Assembly (NCBI GenBank): GCA_025450175.1 | Contig: JANWHY010000007.1 | Location: forward strand, 1-40,409 | Origin: Minisyncoccota bacterium | GTDB lineage: Bacteria > Patescibacteriota > Minisyncoccia > Phycocordibacterales > Zambryskibacteraceae | Reading direction: 5' to 3' | DNA length: 40,409 bases | Shown here: positions 1-7,091 of the stretch, piece by piece | Layout: each line of letters begins with the position of its first letter | Position numbering within the stretch: position 1 is the stretch's first letter | Notes under the pieces: generated by a model | Seen by the model: only the letters and a program-made list of their open reading frames with translations | What the model was told of the DNA's origin: nothing | Database searches by the model: none | Made by a program: the position numbers and the translations under genes

Positions 1-2
1 CC

Positions 3-221
3 AACGCCTTCGCCTACGCTCGCTCTGGAGCGAGTACAGTGGTGGAAGAGCACAATCTCCCTCCGAAGCCATTCGCCTCAGAGATCTCTCGTCTCACTAC
101 CAATATGGAAGAAGCCAATAAGATGAAAGAGGCGGCCAAGAACTTCTTCAAACCCGGCGCCGCCCATCTGGTGGCAGAGGAAGTGTTGAAGATTGCGTTG
201 GAGCACGAGATAGAGAAATAA
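3..221 (+). CDS. murG: C-terminal end of a MurG-like glycosyltransferase (partial)
   Basis: The open frame enters from the left edge and ends at a TAA. The visible 72 residues run NAFAYARSGA, then VVEEHNLPP, and end in AAHLVAEEVLKIALEHEIEK. This resembles the C-terminus of UDP-N-acetylglucosamine--N-acetylmuramyl-(pentapeptide) pyrophosphoryl-undecaprenol GlcNAc transferase: the NA...GA segment near the nucleotide-sugar site, an acidic-N-L patch and a final helix with AA..VA.E. That enzyme makes lipid II on the inner face of the membrane. Only the last fifth is present, so the identification rests on a short stretch. A GTG at 39 is in frame but is probably not the true start because the similarity extends upstream of it. 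Confidence 0.6.
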   Translation, partial: NAFAYARSGASTVVEEHNLPPKPFASEISRLTTNMEEANKMKEAAKNFFKPGAAHLVAEEVLKIALEHEIEK

Positions 222-238
222 TTTTTATAAATAAGAAA

Positions 239-261
239 GGCGCGGACCAATGGTCCGCGCC
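239..261 (-). terminator. Intrinsic terminator of the 269-668 minus-strand operon
   Basis: A GC-rich inverted repeat (ggcgcggacc / ggtccgcgcc) is followed on the minus strand by a T-rich tail (ctttcttattt). It lies just past the stop codon of the small gene ending at 269 and also separates it from the convergent murG-like gene. Confidence 0.75.
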
Positions 262-268
262 CTGCGCG

Positions 269-361
269 TTACTGAAAGACGGCTACGAGAACCGCTGCGA
301 TGATCGCCGCTATGACGATGTAGCACAGAGGTCGCGGCACCGGAGTGCTAAGAAAAGTCAT
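269..361 (-). CDS. 30-residue single-span membrane peptide
   Basis: This small frame begins at an ATG preceded by gaggag at 7 nt spacing, which is a strong ribosome binding site. It encodes a short polar N-terminus with three prolines and then one hydrophobic segment (YIVIAAIIAAVLVAVF) that reaches almost to the end, so a one-pass membrane peptide is predicted. It starts about 20 nt after the stop of the 95-aa gene at 381-668 and shares its promoter and terminator. The function is unknown. Its length gives little room for statistical support, but the RBS, operon position and terminator argue that it is translated. Confidence 0.55.
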   Translation of the reverse strand: MTFLSTPVPRPLCYIVIAAIIAAVLVAVFQ

Positions 362-380
362 GCACGATCTCCTCGAAGAA

Positions 381-668
381 CTACTCGTTGGAAATAGACT
401 TGATGGGTGACGTGTGCCACGGTTTGCCATCTTCGCATGGCACAGGCATGATTGACATACCTCGCCCCACAGCAAGAGGAATTCCTTCCTCGACCTCAAC
501 ACCGAGAAATGTTTCCCCGTCGTTCGGTCCGAGAAGAACGCCGACCTCGAACTTCAGATCCTGCCCTTCGCGGGTTATGGTTCTCAGTCCGCTCGCATCC
601 GCTTGGCCCAGATGGTAAACACTGTTCGAAGTTGCAATTCGCAACTTACCGGTTTGGTTAAAGTTCAT
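381..668 (-). CDS. Conserved-looking hypothetical protein, 95 aa
   Basis: The frame is open further upstream, but the ATG at 668 is chosen because it has a gagaggtg ribosome site and lies just downstream of a good promoter (688-716). The product starts MNFNQTGKLRIATSNSVYHL and is rich in beta-strand-like alternation (LRTITREGQDLKFEVGVLLG) with acidic patches. It has no signal peptide or membrane segment and contains one cysteine. I do not recognise the family; the composition suggests a small all-beta cytosolic protein. It is the first gene of a two-gene operon with a 30-aa membrane peptide. Confidence 0.65.
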   Translation of the reverse strand: MNFNQTGKLRIATSNSVYHLGQADASGLRTITREGQDLKFEVGVLLGPNDGETFLGVEVEEGIPLAVGRGMSIMPVPCEDGKPWHTSPIKSISNE

Positions 669-687
669 CTCGCACCTCTCTATTTGT

Positions 688-716
688 ATCTTATCATACT
701 TAAGTCTATTTGTCAA
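688..716 (-). promoter_or_regulatory. Sigma-70 promoter for the 381-668 operon
   Basis: On the minus strand TTGACA (711-716), a 17-bp spacer and TAAGAT (688-693) precede the ATG at 668. Both boxes are one mismatch or less from consensus. Confidence 0.8.
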
Positions 717-749
717 CTAGGAATAGAGTTTACTAAACCAGGTCTAGAA

Positions 750-771
750 ACCTGCCTGCCGGCAGGCAGGT
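750..771. repeat. 22-bp perfect palindrome, dispersed-repeat type
   Basis: The 11-bp arm acctgcctgcc is followed directly by its reverse complement. It sits between two divergently arranged genes and has no T-run, so it is not a terminator. GC-rich palindromes of this CCTGCC / GGCAGG kind are, to my knowledge, common as dispersed elements in Parcubacteria genomes. Confidence 0.7.
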
Positions 772-791
772 AAGGGAGAATTGGGGTGTGT

Positions 792-797
792 TAAAAT
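792..797 (+). promoter_or_regulatory. -10 box of gltX (leaderless transcript)
   Basis: TAAAAT lies 6 nt before the gltX ATG, with a TGTGT extended -10 context and no Shine-Dalgarno sequence. The transcript would start at or next to the start codon. Confidence 0.6.
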
Positions 798-803
798 AGC
801 TTT

Positions 804-1688
804 ATGTCTGATTCTGGAACAGTAGTAGTACGCATGGCCCCGTCGCCGACGGGGAAACTACATATAGGTACGGCGCGTACAGCTCTCTTCAACTACCTCT
901 ATGCGAAACAAAATGGGGGCAAGTTTATCTTACGTATTGACGATACAGACAAGGAGCGCTCGACCAAAGAGTTCGAGCAGAACATTTTAGACGACCTTAC
1001 ATGGCTCGGCTTCTCATGGGATGAGTTCTATCGCCAATCAGAGCGTACAGATATTTATCTCGATCACCTTAAGAAAATGATTGACTCTGGTCACGCCTAT
1101 GTCTCTAAGGAAGAGGTGAAGGAGGAGGGCGATCGTGCTGAAGTGATAAGGTTGAAGAATCCTAACAAGAAAATTGCTTTCGACGATCTTATCCGGGGGC
1201 AAGTAGAGTTCGATACTACCGAGCTTGGCGACATTGTGATTGCAAAGAGTCTCGAAGAGCCTCTCTACCATCTAACTTCTGTCATAGATGATGCTCTGAT
1301 GGGTATTACTCACGTGATCCGTGGAGAGGACCATATATCGAACACACCTAGGCAAATCTTGATCCAAGAAGCTATCGGTGCTTCCCGACCAATCTATGCG
1401 CACTTGCCACTCATCTTGGCGAGCGACCGCTCCAAACTCTCCAAGCGTAAGCACGGAGAATCTGTGGCTCTGAGTTACTATCGAGAGCAGGGGATACTGC
1501 CACAGTCGATCATCAACTATCTAGCACTACTTGGCTGGAATCCAGGTACGGATCAAGAGGTCTTTACTCTAGATGAGTTGATCAAGACCTTCGATATGAA
1601 AAGGGTTCATAAGGGTGGAGCTATCTTCGATGAGAAGAAACTAGCTTGGGTCAACAGAAAACATTATAATCTGAGTAAAGTTAAGTAA
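804..1688 (+). CDS. gltX: Glutamyl-tRNA synthetase, catalytic part only
   Basis: This is a class I aminoacyl-tRNA synthetase that attaches glutamate to tRNA-Glu. The HIGH motif appears as HIGTARTALFNYL near residue 21, and the KMSKS loop as KLSKRKHG near residue 217. The GEDHISNTPRQ and LLGWNPG segments are typical of bacterial GluRS. The protein has 294 residues, against about 470-490 in the family. It stops right after the stem-contact segment (LAWVNRKHYNL), so the whole alpha-helical anticodon-binding domain is absent. The stop overlaps the ATG of the next gene (TAATG), so no downstream exon-like remainder exists here. It is longer than a queuosine-type GluQ-RS and keeps GluRS-specific segments. 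Transcription appears leaderless. Confidence 0.9.
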   Translation: MSDSGTVVVRMAPSPTGKLHIGTARTALFNYLYAKQNGGKFILRIDDTDKERSTKEFEQNILDDLTWLGFSWDEFYRQSERTDIYLDHLKKMIDSGHAYVSKEEVKEEGDRAEVIRLKNPNKKIAFDDLIRGQVEFDTTELGDIVIAKSLEEPLYHLTSVIDDALMGITHVIRGEDHISNTPRQILIQEAIGASRPIYAHLPLILASDRSKLSKRKHGESVALSYYREQGILPQSIINYLALLGWNPGTDQEVFTLDELIKTFDMKRVHKGGAIFDEKKLAWVNRKHYNLSKVK

Positions 1689-2971
1689 TGAAGTCGAGAC
1701 TCACCATAATCTTCATATGCTTTTTCCTTCTGCCCATGCTTCTTCGTGCCGCTAATCCGAGCGAGCTAGAACGAGAGATAGATAAGGTCCGGCGTGATCG
1801 CGAGGCTCTAGTAGAAGAGCAGAAGCGGTTGGAGAAGGAGCTCGAAGTCATAAATAGAGAAGGGCAGACCCTTGGTGCTGCGGTGAAGTCTCTTGATACC
1901 ACGAAGAAGAAGCTTGCGGCCGATATCGGCGTCACTCAATCCAGGATCACCTCGACTAGCCTCACTATACAGTCACTCGAGAACACTATGAGCGAGAAGG
2001 AGAAGGCCATCATCACACATCGCCAAGCTATCACAGAAGCTCTCCACAATATCTCGGACTTCGATACTCGGCCTTTTATACTAAATATTTTAGCAGCTAC
2101 CAATCTCTCAGAGATCTTCAAGGATAGGGGAGACCTAGAGGATCTCAATAATCACTTGCAAGATGAGATCGTGGCTCTGCGCGATACTCGTGAGAGGTTG
2201 GACCAAGAGAAGAGTGCCAAGGAGAAGGTGAAGAAGGAGCAAGTCTCTCTCCAAGCCGAGCTTAAGGGGCAGAAGTCGGTCGTGGAGGAGAACCAGAAGG
2301 CCAAGGCCGTGCTCCTCGCTGAGACGAAGAATAAGGAAGCCCAATATCAAAAGTTGATACAAGAGAACATCGCGAGGCAGAAGCAATCCGAGGCCGACCA
2401 GTACCGACTCGAGCAAGAACTGCGTATCACTCTAGATCCGAGCCTTTTCCCGGAAGCGAAGAAGGGTATTATCTCTTGGCCTGTAAGCTCGGTCTTTGTC
2501 ACCGGTCGCTTCGGTCGCTCGGATTGCAATATTTATGGTGGACCAGATTGCTTCCACAATGGAGTAGACTTCCGCGCTACCATGGGGACACCCGTTCTTT
2601 CTATGTACTCTGGTGTCGTTGAAGGTACCGGCAATACCGACGAGCAGAAGGGTTGTTACTCATACGGGCGCTGGATACTGGTAAAGCATACCAATGGCCT
2701 CTCAAGTATCTACGCGCACCTCTCTGGAGCTATGGTATCGAAGGGTCAGGCAGTGGAGACAGGGCAGGTGATTGGTTACTCGGGTGGGACACCGGGTGTG
2801 AACGGTTCTGGATACTCTAAGGGCCCGCACTTACACGTTGGCTTACTAGCTTCTCAAGGTGTAGAGGTAAGACAGTTTACTACTAGCATTGGCTGTAAGC
2901 TCGTCTCTGTGCCAATAGCCAAAGGTCGTGAGGCCTACCTCGACCCACTTACATATCTGCCCAGCATCTAA
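1688..2971 (+). CDS. Coiled-coil M23 metallopeptidase (EnvC-like murein hydrolase or activator)
   Basis: An N-terminal signal peptide (residues 1-22, ending LLRAA) leads to a long charged coiled coil (about 25-255) rich in E, K and Q heptads, followed by a LytM/M23 domain. Zinc ligands are visible as HNGVD (His290, Asp294) and HLH (381-383). The domain also contains a YGRWILVKH strand and SSIYAHLS. Such proteins cleave peptide cross-links in peptidoglycan, or activate amidases when catalytically dead; here the metal ligands are intact, so activity is likely. The ATG overlaps the gltX stop by one base, which suggests translational coupling. Its architecture parallels the lytic transglycosylase at 38057-39424 (same coiled-coil head, different catalytic tail). 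Confidence 0.88.
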   Translation: MKSRLTIIFICFFLLPMLLRAANPSELEREIDKVRRDREALVEEQKRLEKELEVINREGQTLGAAVKSLDTTKKKLAADIGVTQSRITSTSLTIQSLENTMSEKEKAIITHRQAITEALHNISDFDTRPFILNILAATNLSEIFKDRGDLEDLNNHLQDEIVALRDTRERLDQEKSAKEKVKKEQVSLQAELKGQKSVVEENQKAKAVLLAETKNKEAQYQKLIQENIARQKQSEADQYRLEQELRITLDPSLFPEAKKGIISWPVSSVFVTGRFGRSDCNIYGGPDCFHNGVDFRATMGTPVLSMYSGVVEGTGNTDEQKGCYSYGRWILVKHTNGLSSIYAHLSGAMVSKGQAVETGQVIGYSGGTPGVNGSGYSKGPHLHVGLLASQGVEVRQFTTSIGCKLVSVPIAKGREAYLDPLTYLPSI

Positions 2972-2995
2972 CTTGCCTCAAGTCTCGTCGAGAGG

Positions 2996-3001
2996 TAAAA
3001 T
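2996..3001 (+). promoter_or_regulatory. -10 box of the 3008 gene (leaderless)
   Basis: TAAAAT lies exactly 6 nt upstream of the ATG at 3008, with no Shine-Dalgarno sequence between them. Confidence 0.5.
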
Positions 3002-3007
3002 CTTTAT

Positions 3008-3205
3008 ATGAATAAAGGCTTTATAGGTTTCCTAATACTCATTATCATCGCTTTGGCGCTTGCAAAGTATTTCTTAGATTGGTCGATCTTCGATGCTCTA
3101 AGTACGGAGAAGGGGATGGCTACTGTCCAATATGTGAAGCAGGTGGTAAGCACTATATGGGAGTATGTGAAGATCGGTTTCGCGAAGCTACATGAAATTT
3201 TTTAA
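3008..3205 (+). CDS. Small membrane-anchored hypothetical protein, 65 aa
   Basis: The N-terminus carries a hydrophobic segment of about 17 residues (FIGFLILIIIALALAKYF), followed by an amphipathic helical tail. One membrane pass with the tail outside or inside cannot be decided. It follows the M23 peptidase gene after 36 nt but has its own -10 box. The 3' end overlaps a second small membrane gene (3192-3302). The family is not recognised; short single-pass proteins of this type are frequent next to envelope genes in Parcubacteria. Confidence 0.6.
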   Translation: MNKGFIGFLILIIIALALAKYFLDWSIFDALSTEKGMATVQYVKQVVSTIWEYVKIGFAKLHEIF

Positions 3206-3302
3206 AATTTTACTTTTCTTCATCTTGGCACCGATCTACGTCCCGGCTTATATCCTGATGAACTTTAGCTTCAAGTGGTGGACTGGACTACTGGGGGATT
3301 AA
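3192..3302 (+). CDS. 36-residue membrane peptide overlapping the upstream gene
   Basis: An ATG inside the last codons of the 65-aa gene opens a frame encoding MKFFKILLFFILAPIYVPAY followed by a short tryptophan-containing tail and a TAA. One hydrophobic segment is predicted. The 14-nt overlap with the preceding gene suggests translational coupling. There is no independent evidence beyond the hydrophobic signal and the position before a terminator-like element. Confidence 0.45.
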   Translation: MKFFKILLFFILAPIYVPAYILMNFSFKWWTGLLGD

Positions 3303-3314
3303 CTATATAAGAAA

Positions 3315-3337
3315 GGCCCGCCATCTTATAGCGGGCC
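3315..3337 (-). terminator. Terminator of the pyrE-like gene
   Basis: The inverted repeat ggcccgc / gcgggcc is followed on the minus strand by a T-rich tail (tttcttatat). It sits 10 nt past the stop of the 3348-3998 gene and also faces the plus-strand genes. Confidence 0.7.
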
Positions 3338-3347
3338 CGTAATTCTT

Positions 3348-3998
3348 CTAGTTCTTGCGTTGAGCAAGGAACTCGCGTCCGTGACCCACATCGGTGTTGA
3401 TGGGTGTACCTATCGCACAAAGGAGACACTCGTCCTCTTGGTAGGTCTCGAGCTCCATCTCTACCACAGCTTCGAACCGAGGAACTTCTTCGAGGTATGG
3501 GCGATCAAGACCACTTCGGTTGCAGATTACTCCAACCCCGATAGCTTGACCATCTCTCGTTCGATTAAGTGCCAGCATCTTTCGCAGTGTGCCACCGGTA
3601 GTAAGTACATCGTCTACCAGCAACACCTTCTGGTCTCGGATGAGGTGTTGCCTCGGATCGTCGATGATAAAGTCATTATCATCAGAAACTCTCCTGGCAT
3701 CACGCATAGCACAGAAACTCAAGACCTTGTTACCTTGGAACTTGCTCAAGTGCCTGGCCACTCGCTCGTGGAGTTGTAGTTTGCCAGTGTTTGCACCAAT
3801 GACCACACCTACAGGGTACTCGAGTACAGAGAATGGACGAGCTAATTCTCTCGCAAAGAACTCAGCCTCCTTCTCATGGTCGCCGAGTATCTCCATGTTA
3901 AGAAAGGTGTCACCATGTCTCCAAGACTGGTAGACAAAGTGTCCAAGACGAACTACTCCAATGTCGACCAGAAGCCTGAAGGGGTTCGGCTCGTCCAT
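3348..3998 (-). CDS. pyrE: Orotate phosphoribosyltransferase-like enzyme
   Basis: This type I phosphoribosyltransferase has the PRPP-binding motif VLLVDDVLTTGGTL near residues 125-138, with a beta-strand/loop G-A-N-T-G-K upstream. The C-terminal part contains a Y-x-x-D-E-C-L-L-C segment followed by GTPINTDVGHG, which I associate with orotate phosphoribosyltransferases of this kind. OPRT joins orotate to PRPP in pyrimidine synthesis. The divergent neighbour pyrF catalyses the next step, which supports the call. A ggaggaa ribosome site lies before the ATG. A purine or generic phosphoribosyltransferase is the main alternative. Confidence 0.75.
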   Translation of the reverse strand: MDEPNPFRLLVDIGVVRLGHFVYQSWRHGDTFLNMEILGDHEKEAEFFARELARPFSVLEYPVGVVIGANTGKLQLHERVARHLSKFQGNKVLSFCAMRDARRVSDDNDFIIDDPRQHLIRDQKVLLVDDVLTTGGTLRKMLALNRTRDGQAIGVGVICNRSGLDRPYLEEVPRFEAVVEMELETYQEDECLLCAIGTPINTDVGHGREFLAQRKN

Positions 3999-4101
3999 GT
4001 GTTCCTCCTAATTCTTATCTTAAGCTACGCTATCACATAAGTAGGGTAGGGGAAAGGGTGTGTTATTATTCGGACAGAACTGGATATAGAAAGGAAAATG
4101 G

Positions 4102-4872
4102 ATGAATTACACGACATTGTCACCGGCGGAGCGTCTCGTGGTGGCGGCCGACTTTAGGCCGGAGCCTAACCTAGGTAAGAGGAGGGAATGGGTAAGAGGG
4201 CAAGTCCTCGAGCTTGCTAATGAGTTGAAGGGTCTCGGCGTCTATCTCAAGCTCAATTCGATCCTCAGAGCTTGTGGGTATGATCTTCCCATGAGGATTT
4301 ATGAGGTGTTCGGTCTCAAGGTTTTCTGGGATCTAAAGCTTTTTGAGACCAAGGGCACGCTCTCTGCTGATGCCCTCTTGCTGGCTGAATTCGTGCCAGA
4401 GATTCTCACCGTATCGTGCTCCTCGAGTGTAAGCTCTCTTAAAGCTCTGAAAGAATGTCTGCCACATACTGAGGTTCTGGGGGTGACAGTCCCAACGAAT
4501 TTCGACGCGCAAGATGTCTCAGAGCTGTACGCCTGTACTATCGTAGAAGCAGTAGCGCGCGCTGCAGAGATCGCACGAAGGGCAAAGCTTGATGGCTTGG
4601 TGTGTGCGCCAGCCGAGATCAGATCTCTTCGATTCAAGTTTCGACCTCCCGCCACCCTCAATGCCGCAAATGTGAGGTATAAAGGTGTAAACATTGAGGA
4701 TGATGATCAAAACCCCGGGCGTTCAATGCCACCAGGGGATGTCATCAAACTGGGAGCCACTCGAATCATCGTAGGTCGCCCCATCCTCAGTGCACCCAAT
4801 CGTCGCGAGGAGGCGAAGCGGATTATCGAAGAGATTCGAGTCGCGAGCGTTTCGTCAGTCATGTCCGTGTAA
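4102..4872 (+). CDS. pyrF: Orotidine 5'-phosphate decarboxylase
   Basis: This TIM-barrel enzyme converts OMP to UMP, the last step of UMP synthesis. The catalytic strand reads VFWDLKLFE (Asp-x-Lys of the family's DxKxxD region), preceded by YLKLN. The C-terminal phosphate site is seen in the segment from GVNIEDDDQNPGRSMPP to LGATRIIVGRPIL. At 256 residues the length is normal. The start is the ATG with aaagga at 8 nt; a second ATG 4 nt earlier is out of frame. A strong terminator follows the gene. The divergent pyrE-like gene probably supplies its substrate. Confidence 0.85.
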   Translation: MNYTTLSPAERLVVAADFRPEPNLGKRREWVRGQVLELANELKGLGVYLKLNSILRACGYDLPMRIYEVFGLKVFWDLKLFETKGTLSADALLLAEFVPEILTVSCSSSVSSLKALKECLPHTEVLGVTVPTNFDAQDVSELYACTIVEAVARAAEIARRAKLDGLVCAPAEIRSLRFKFRPPATLNAANVRYKGVNIEDDDQNPGRSMPPGDVIKLGATRIIVGRPILSAPNRREEAKRIIEEIRVASVSSVMSV

Positions 4873-4878
4873 TACAAC

Positions 4879-4914
4879 ACCCCACGAGTTGAAATCTCGT
4901 GGGGTAGTTTTTTT
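4879..4914 (+). terminator. Terminator of pyrF
   Basis: A 10-bp stem (accccacgag / ctcgtggggt) with a 7-nt loop is followed by agTTTTTTT. Confidence 0.9.
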
Positions 4915-5098
4915 ACGAAACTCCCCTACTGGCCAAGAGGGGAGAGGGGTGGTAATTAATTATCTATTTTCCATTTAAAATTTTCAGACAGACGATAGGG
5001 GAGAAAAGTGATAGATATTTTGATACCCGTAATTTATTAAATTTAATTAATTATTAAAGATATAGAATAAGACTTAAGAAGCTTCAAAAGGCCAGTTC

Positions 5099-5107
5099 TT
5101 ATCCACA
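5099..5107 (+). other. Perfect DnaA-box sequence in an AT-rich intergenic region
   Basis: TTATCCACA follows an AT-rich stretch (about 5025-5070). Only one perfect box is seen here, so an origin is not claimed. Confidence 0.4.
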
Positions 5108-5141
5108 GCAACTACGTTTTACGTACATTGTGCGAAGGTGT

Positions 5142-5147
5142 TATAAT
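5142..5147 (+). promoter_or_regulatory. -10 box of the Xer recombinase gene (leaderless)
   Basis: An extended -10 element (TGTTATAAT) ends 7 nt before the ATG at 5155. No ribosome binding site is present. Confidence 0.65.
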
Positions 5148-5154
5148 CTTAAAT

Positions 5155-6123
5155 ATGACCACTGCCCTGCCTATAACTGAGTACCTCCTACCCTTTCTTG
5201 ATTATTGCGAAATAGAGAAAGGTTTAGCGAACAATACTCAGAAGAACTACAAGCAGTATCTCCTACTCTTCACTAGATGGCTCAAAATTTCAGGTCAACA
5301 AAATCTAAAACCGGACGAATTAACAGCCAAACATATCTGGGACTATCGCTTATATATTGCACGTGTCTACAAGACCCCTAGGGGTCAATATTTGAGTAAG
5401 AAGAGTCAGAACTACTATCTTATAGCCATAAGATCACTTTTGGTCTACTTTGCGGAACATGATATAGAATCACTTCCCTCTTCGAAAATAAAATTAGCGA
5501 AGGAGAAGTCAGACAAAACAATTTCTTTCCTCGACACGCGCGATATAGAAAAAATTTTACAAGTCCCAGATCTGAAAACCCAAAATGGTTTGCGTGACCG
5601 GGCTATTATGGAACTCCTTTTTTCCTCAGGAATGCGTATTTCGGAGCTTGTGGCCTTAAACACCGACCAACTCTCCTTCCTCGCTGATAAGAAGAAGGAT
5701 AAGACCTATGAACTCTCTATTGTGGGTAAGGGCAAGTATGTGCGGACTATCTTCATCTCCCCTCGCGCCGCAGAATGGCTAAGGAAGTACCTAGATTCGA
5801 GAAAAGATGTGTATCGCCCGCTCTTCACCAACCTGCGTTCTAAGGAAGAGGATGACTCTCGCCTGTCTCCTCGTTATATCCAGTCCATGATCTCCAAGTT
5901 TGCCATGCTTGCCGGCCTTTCGAAGAAAGTGACACCCCACACCCTGCGCCACAGTTATGCGACTGACCTCCTCTCTCATGGTGCGGATCTCAGGAGTGTC
6001 CAAGAGCTCTTGGGCCACAAGAATGTTGCTACTACTCAGATCTATACTCATGTAACCAATAAGCGTCTCCGTGATATCCATGAGAAGTTCCATGGGGGTT
6101 CAGATTTGAAAGAAAAAGAATAA
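5155..6123 (+). CDS. xerD: Tyrosine recombinase of the XerC/XerD/XerA group
   Basis: This site-specific recombinase of 322 residues probably resolves chromosome dimers. The N-terminal SAM-like core-binding domain covers about residues 5-105 and the catalytic domain about 125-310. The active-site set is complete: Arg161 (GMRISEL), a Lys in VGKGKYVR, His262 and Arg265 (HTLRHSYAT), His288 (LGHKN) and Tyr297 (TQIYTHV). The ATG at 5155 is preferred over an upstream in-frame TTG/ATG because a TATAAT box lies 7 nt before it. The number of Xer proteins in the genome cannot be judged, so XerC, XerD and XerA cannot be separated. No cargo or att sites flank it, which favours a housekeeping role. Confidence 0.88.
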   Translation: MTTALPITEYLLPFLDYCEIEKGLANNTQKNYKQYLLLFTRWLKISGQQNLKPDELTAKHIWDYRLYIARVYKTPRGQYLSKKSQNYYLIAIRSLLVYFAEHDIESLPSSKIKLAKEKSDKTISFLDTRDIEKILQVPDLKTQNGLRDRAIMELLFSSGMRISELVALNTDQLSFLADKKKDKTYELSIVGKGKYVRTIFISPRAAEWLRKYLDSRKDVYRPLFTNLRSKEEDDSRLSPRYIQSMISKFAMLAGLSKKVTPHTLRHSYATDLLSHGADLRSVQELLGHKNVATTQIYTHVTNKRLRDIHEKFHGGSDLKEKE

Positions 6124-6152
6124 AAATATACAATCTCGAAGGAGGCTCTTGT

Positions 6153-6314
6153 ATGGCCAAAAAAGTGACGCCTATCGAAAAGGTTTCTGAACTCCGGGAG
6201 AAGTTGAATCGCAAGATCACTCCCGAAGAAGTTCAGAGACTTCATCTCTTGCGAAAGAGGCTTGCACAACGGAAGGCTGATCAGAATACTATGAAAGAAG
6301 CTGGCCGCCCATGA
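6153..6314 (+). CDS. Small basic helical protein, 53 aa
   Basis: A strong ribosome site (aaggagg, 7 nt) precedes the ATG. The product starts MAKKVTPIEKV and is almost entirely charged helix (two segments rich in K, R, E and Q, ending KEAGRP). There is no membrane segment and no cysteine. It follows the recombinase gene by 29 nt and is closed by its own terminator. The family is unknown; a nucleic-acid-binding or chaperone-like helical hairpin is possible, but that is only inferred from composition. Confidence 0.6.
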   Translation: MAKKVTPIEKVSELREKLNRKITPEEVQRLHLLRKRLAQRKADQNTMKEAGRP

Positions 6315-6317
6315 ATT

Positions 6318-6355
6318 CCCCACCAAGCAAAGCCCACGAGCACTTGGTGGGTTTT
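6318..6355 (+). terminator. Terminator after the 53-aa gene
   Basis: The stem cccaccaag / cttggtggg is followed by TTTT. Confidence 0.75.
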
Positions 6356-6367
6356 GCGTTTAATAAC

Positions 6368-6402
6368 AACAAACCCCCGCCATAGGGCGGGGGTTTGTTT
6401 AA
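6368..6402. terminator. Bidirectional terminator between convergent genes
   Basis: The inverted repeat acccccgcc / ggcgggggt is flanked by A-rich sequence on the left and T-rich sequence on the right, so it can end transcripts on both strands. It serves the minus-strand lysozyme-like gene. Confidence 0.75.
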
Positions 6403-6405
6403 GAT

Positions 6406-6837
6406 TTATTTCTTTGCGATTTGCTCACTTGGGAAGCGGGCCCAACAGGCCGAGGATGACATCCAAGGCTTGGCACCATACTTCTCATAGAGATAGCGGG
6501 CATATTGCACGTTATCGTCTAGATCGTGGGCATCGAGGCCCATCTTAGCCATGGTCTTGGCATGGTAGCCAAGGTTAATCTGCATCACACCACGGTCGAG
6601 ATAGTTTTCCTCTCCCATCAACACTTCACCACTTGAGTTGAGTTGTCGGAAGCGCGATTCGCACTTGGCGATACGCACCATGATCGGAATGTCGGCGAAG
6701 TAGTCGTTGATGAATCGCTCGACGTTCTTAGGATCGGAGATCGGCTGATAGTCTGTTGACCTAACCTCCTTAGGTGCTGACGCTACCGTTACTTCGCGAT
6801 CTCCTGTAGGTAATACCATAGAGGGAATTGCGGGCAA
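6406..6837 (-). CDS. Lysozyme-like / transglycosylase SLT-fold protein
   Basis: The core reads IAKCESRFRQLN with the catalytic-type Glu, then DRGVMQINLGYH (the family's G-x-x-Q-I-N motif), then a helical pair ending LYEKYGAKPW. It would cleave glycan strands of peptidoglycan. The given start is a TTG. In frame upstream (to about 6906) the sequence continues as a hydrophobic stretch (LTTLSLLISLSSAATAV) that looks like a signal peptide, with no ATG, GTG or TTG before the previous stop. Either an unusual start (ATT or CTG) is used, or the signal sequence has decayed. The catalytic region itself is intact. Confidence 0.65.
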   Translation of the reverse strand: MPAIPSMVLPTGDREVTVASAPKEVRSTDYQPISDPKNVERFINDYFADIPIMVRIAKCESRFRQLNSSGEVLMGEENYLDRGVMQINLGYHAKTMAKMGLDAHDLDDNVQYARYLYEKYGAKPWMSSSACWARFPSEQIAKK

Positions 6838-7091
6838 GACGGCCGTCGCTGCCGAAGAAAGGCTGATGAGCAGGCTCAGAGTCGTTAGCTGTAAAATAAC
6901 AGTAAGTTAGATAGTAATCGGGAGTGTCGTAGCTGAAGTTCTCTCTCCCAAACGAAAAGCCAGCACCTGCTGACTTATCTATATACTAGCACATCTAGGA
7001 CTTGCTGTCAAGATATTTGTGTGGTCAAATAATATAAAAAGGGCTTAGTTAAGCCGTATTTTTGTGAAAACTTAGTGAAGAAATATAAGCT

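Noticed and set aside
4915-5128. Replication origin upstream of the Xer gene
   Set aside because: Only one perfect DnaA box and an AT-rich stretch are visible, with no cluster of boxes and no dnaA or dnaN nearby. A similar single box occurs at 26,811-26,819.
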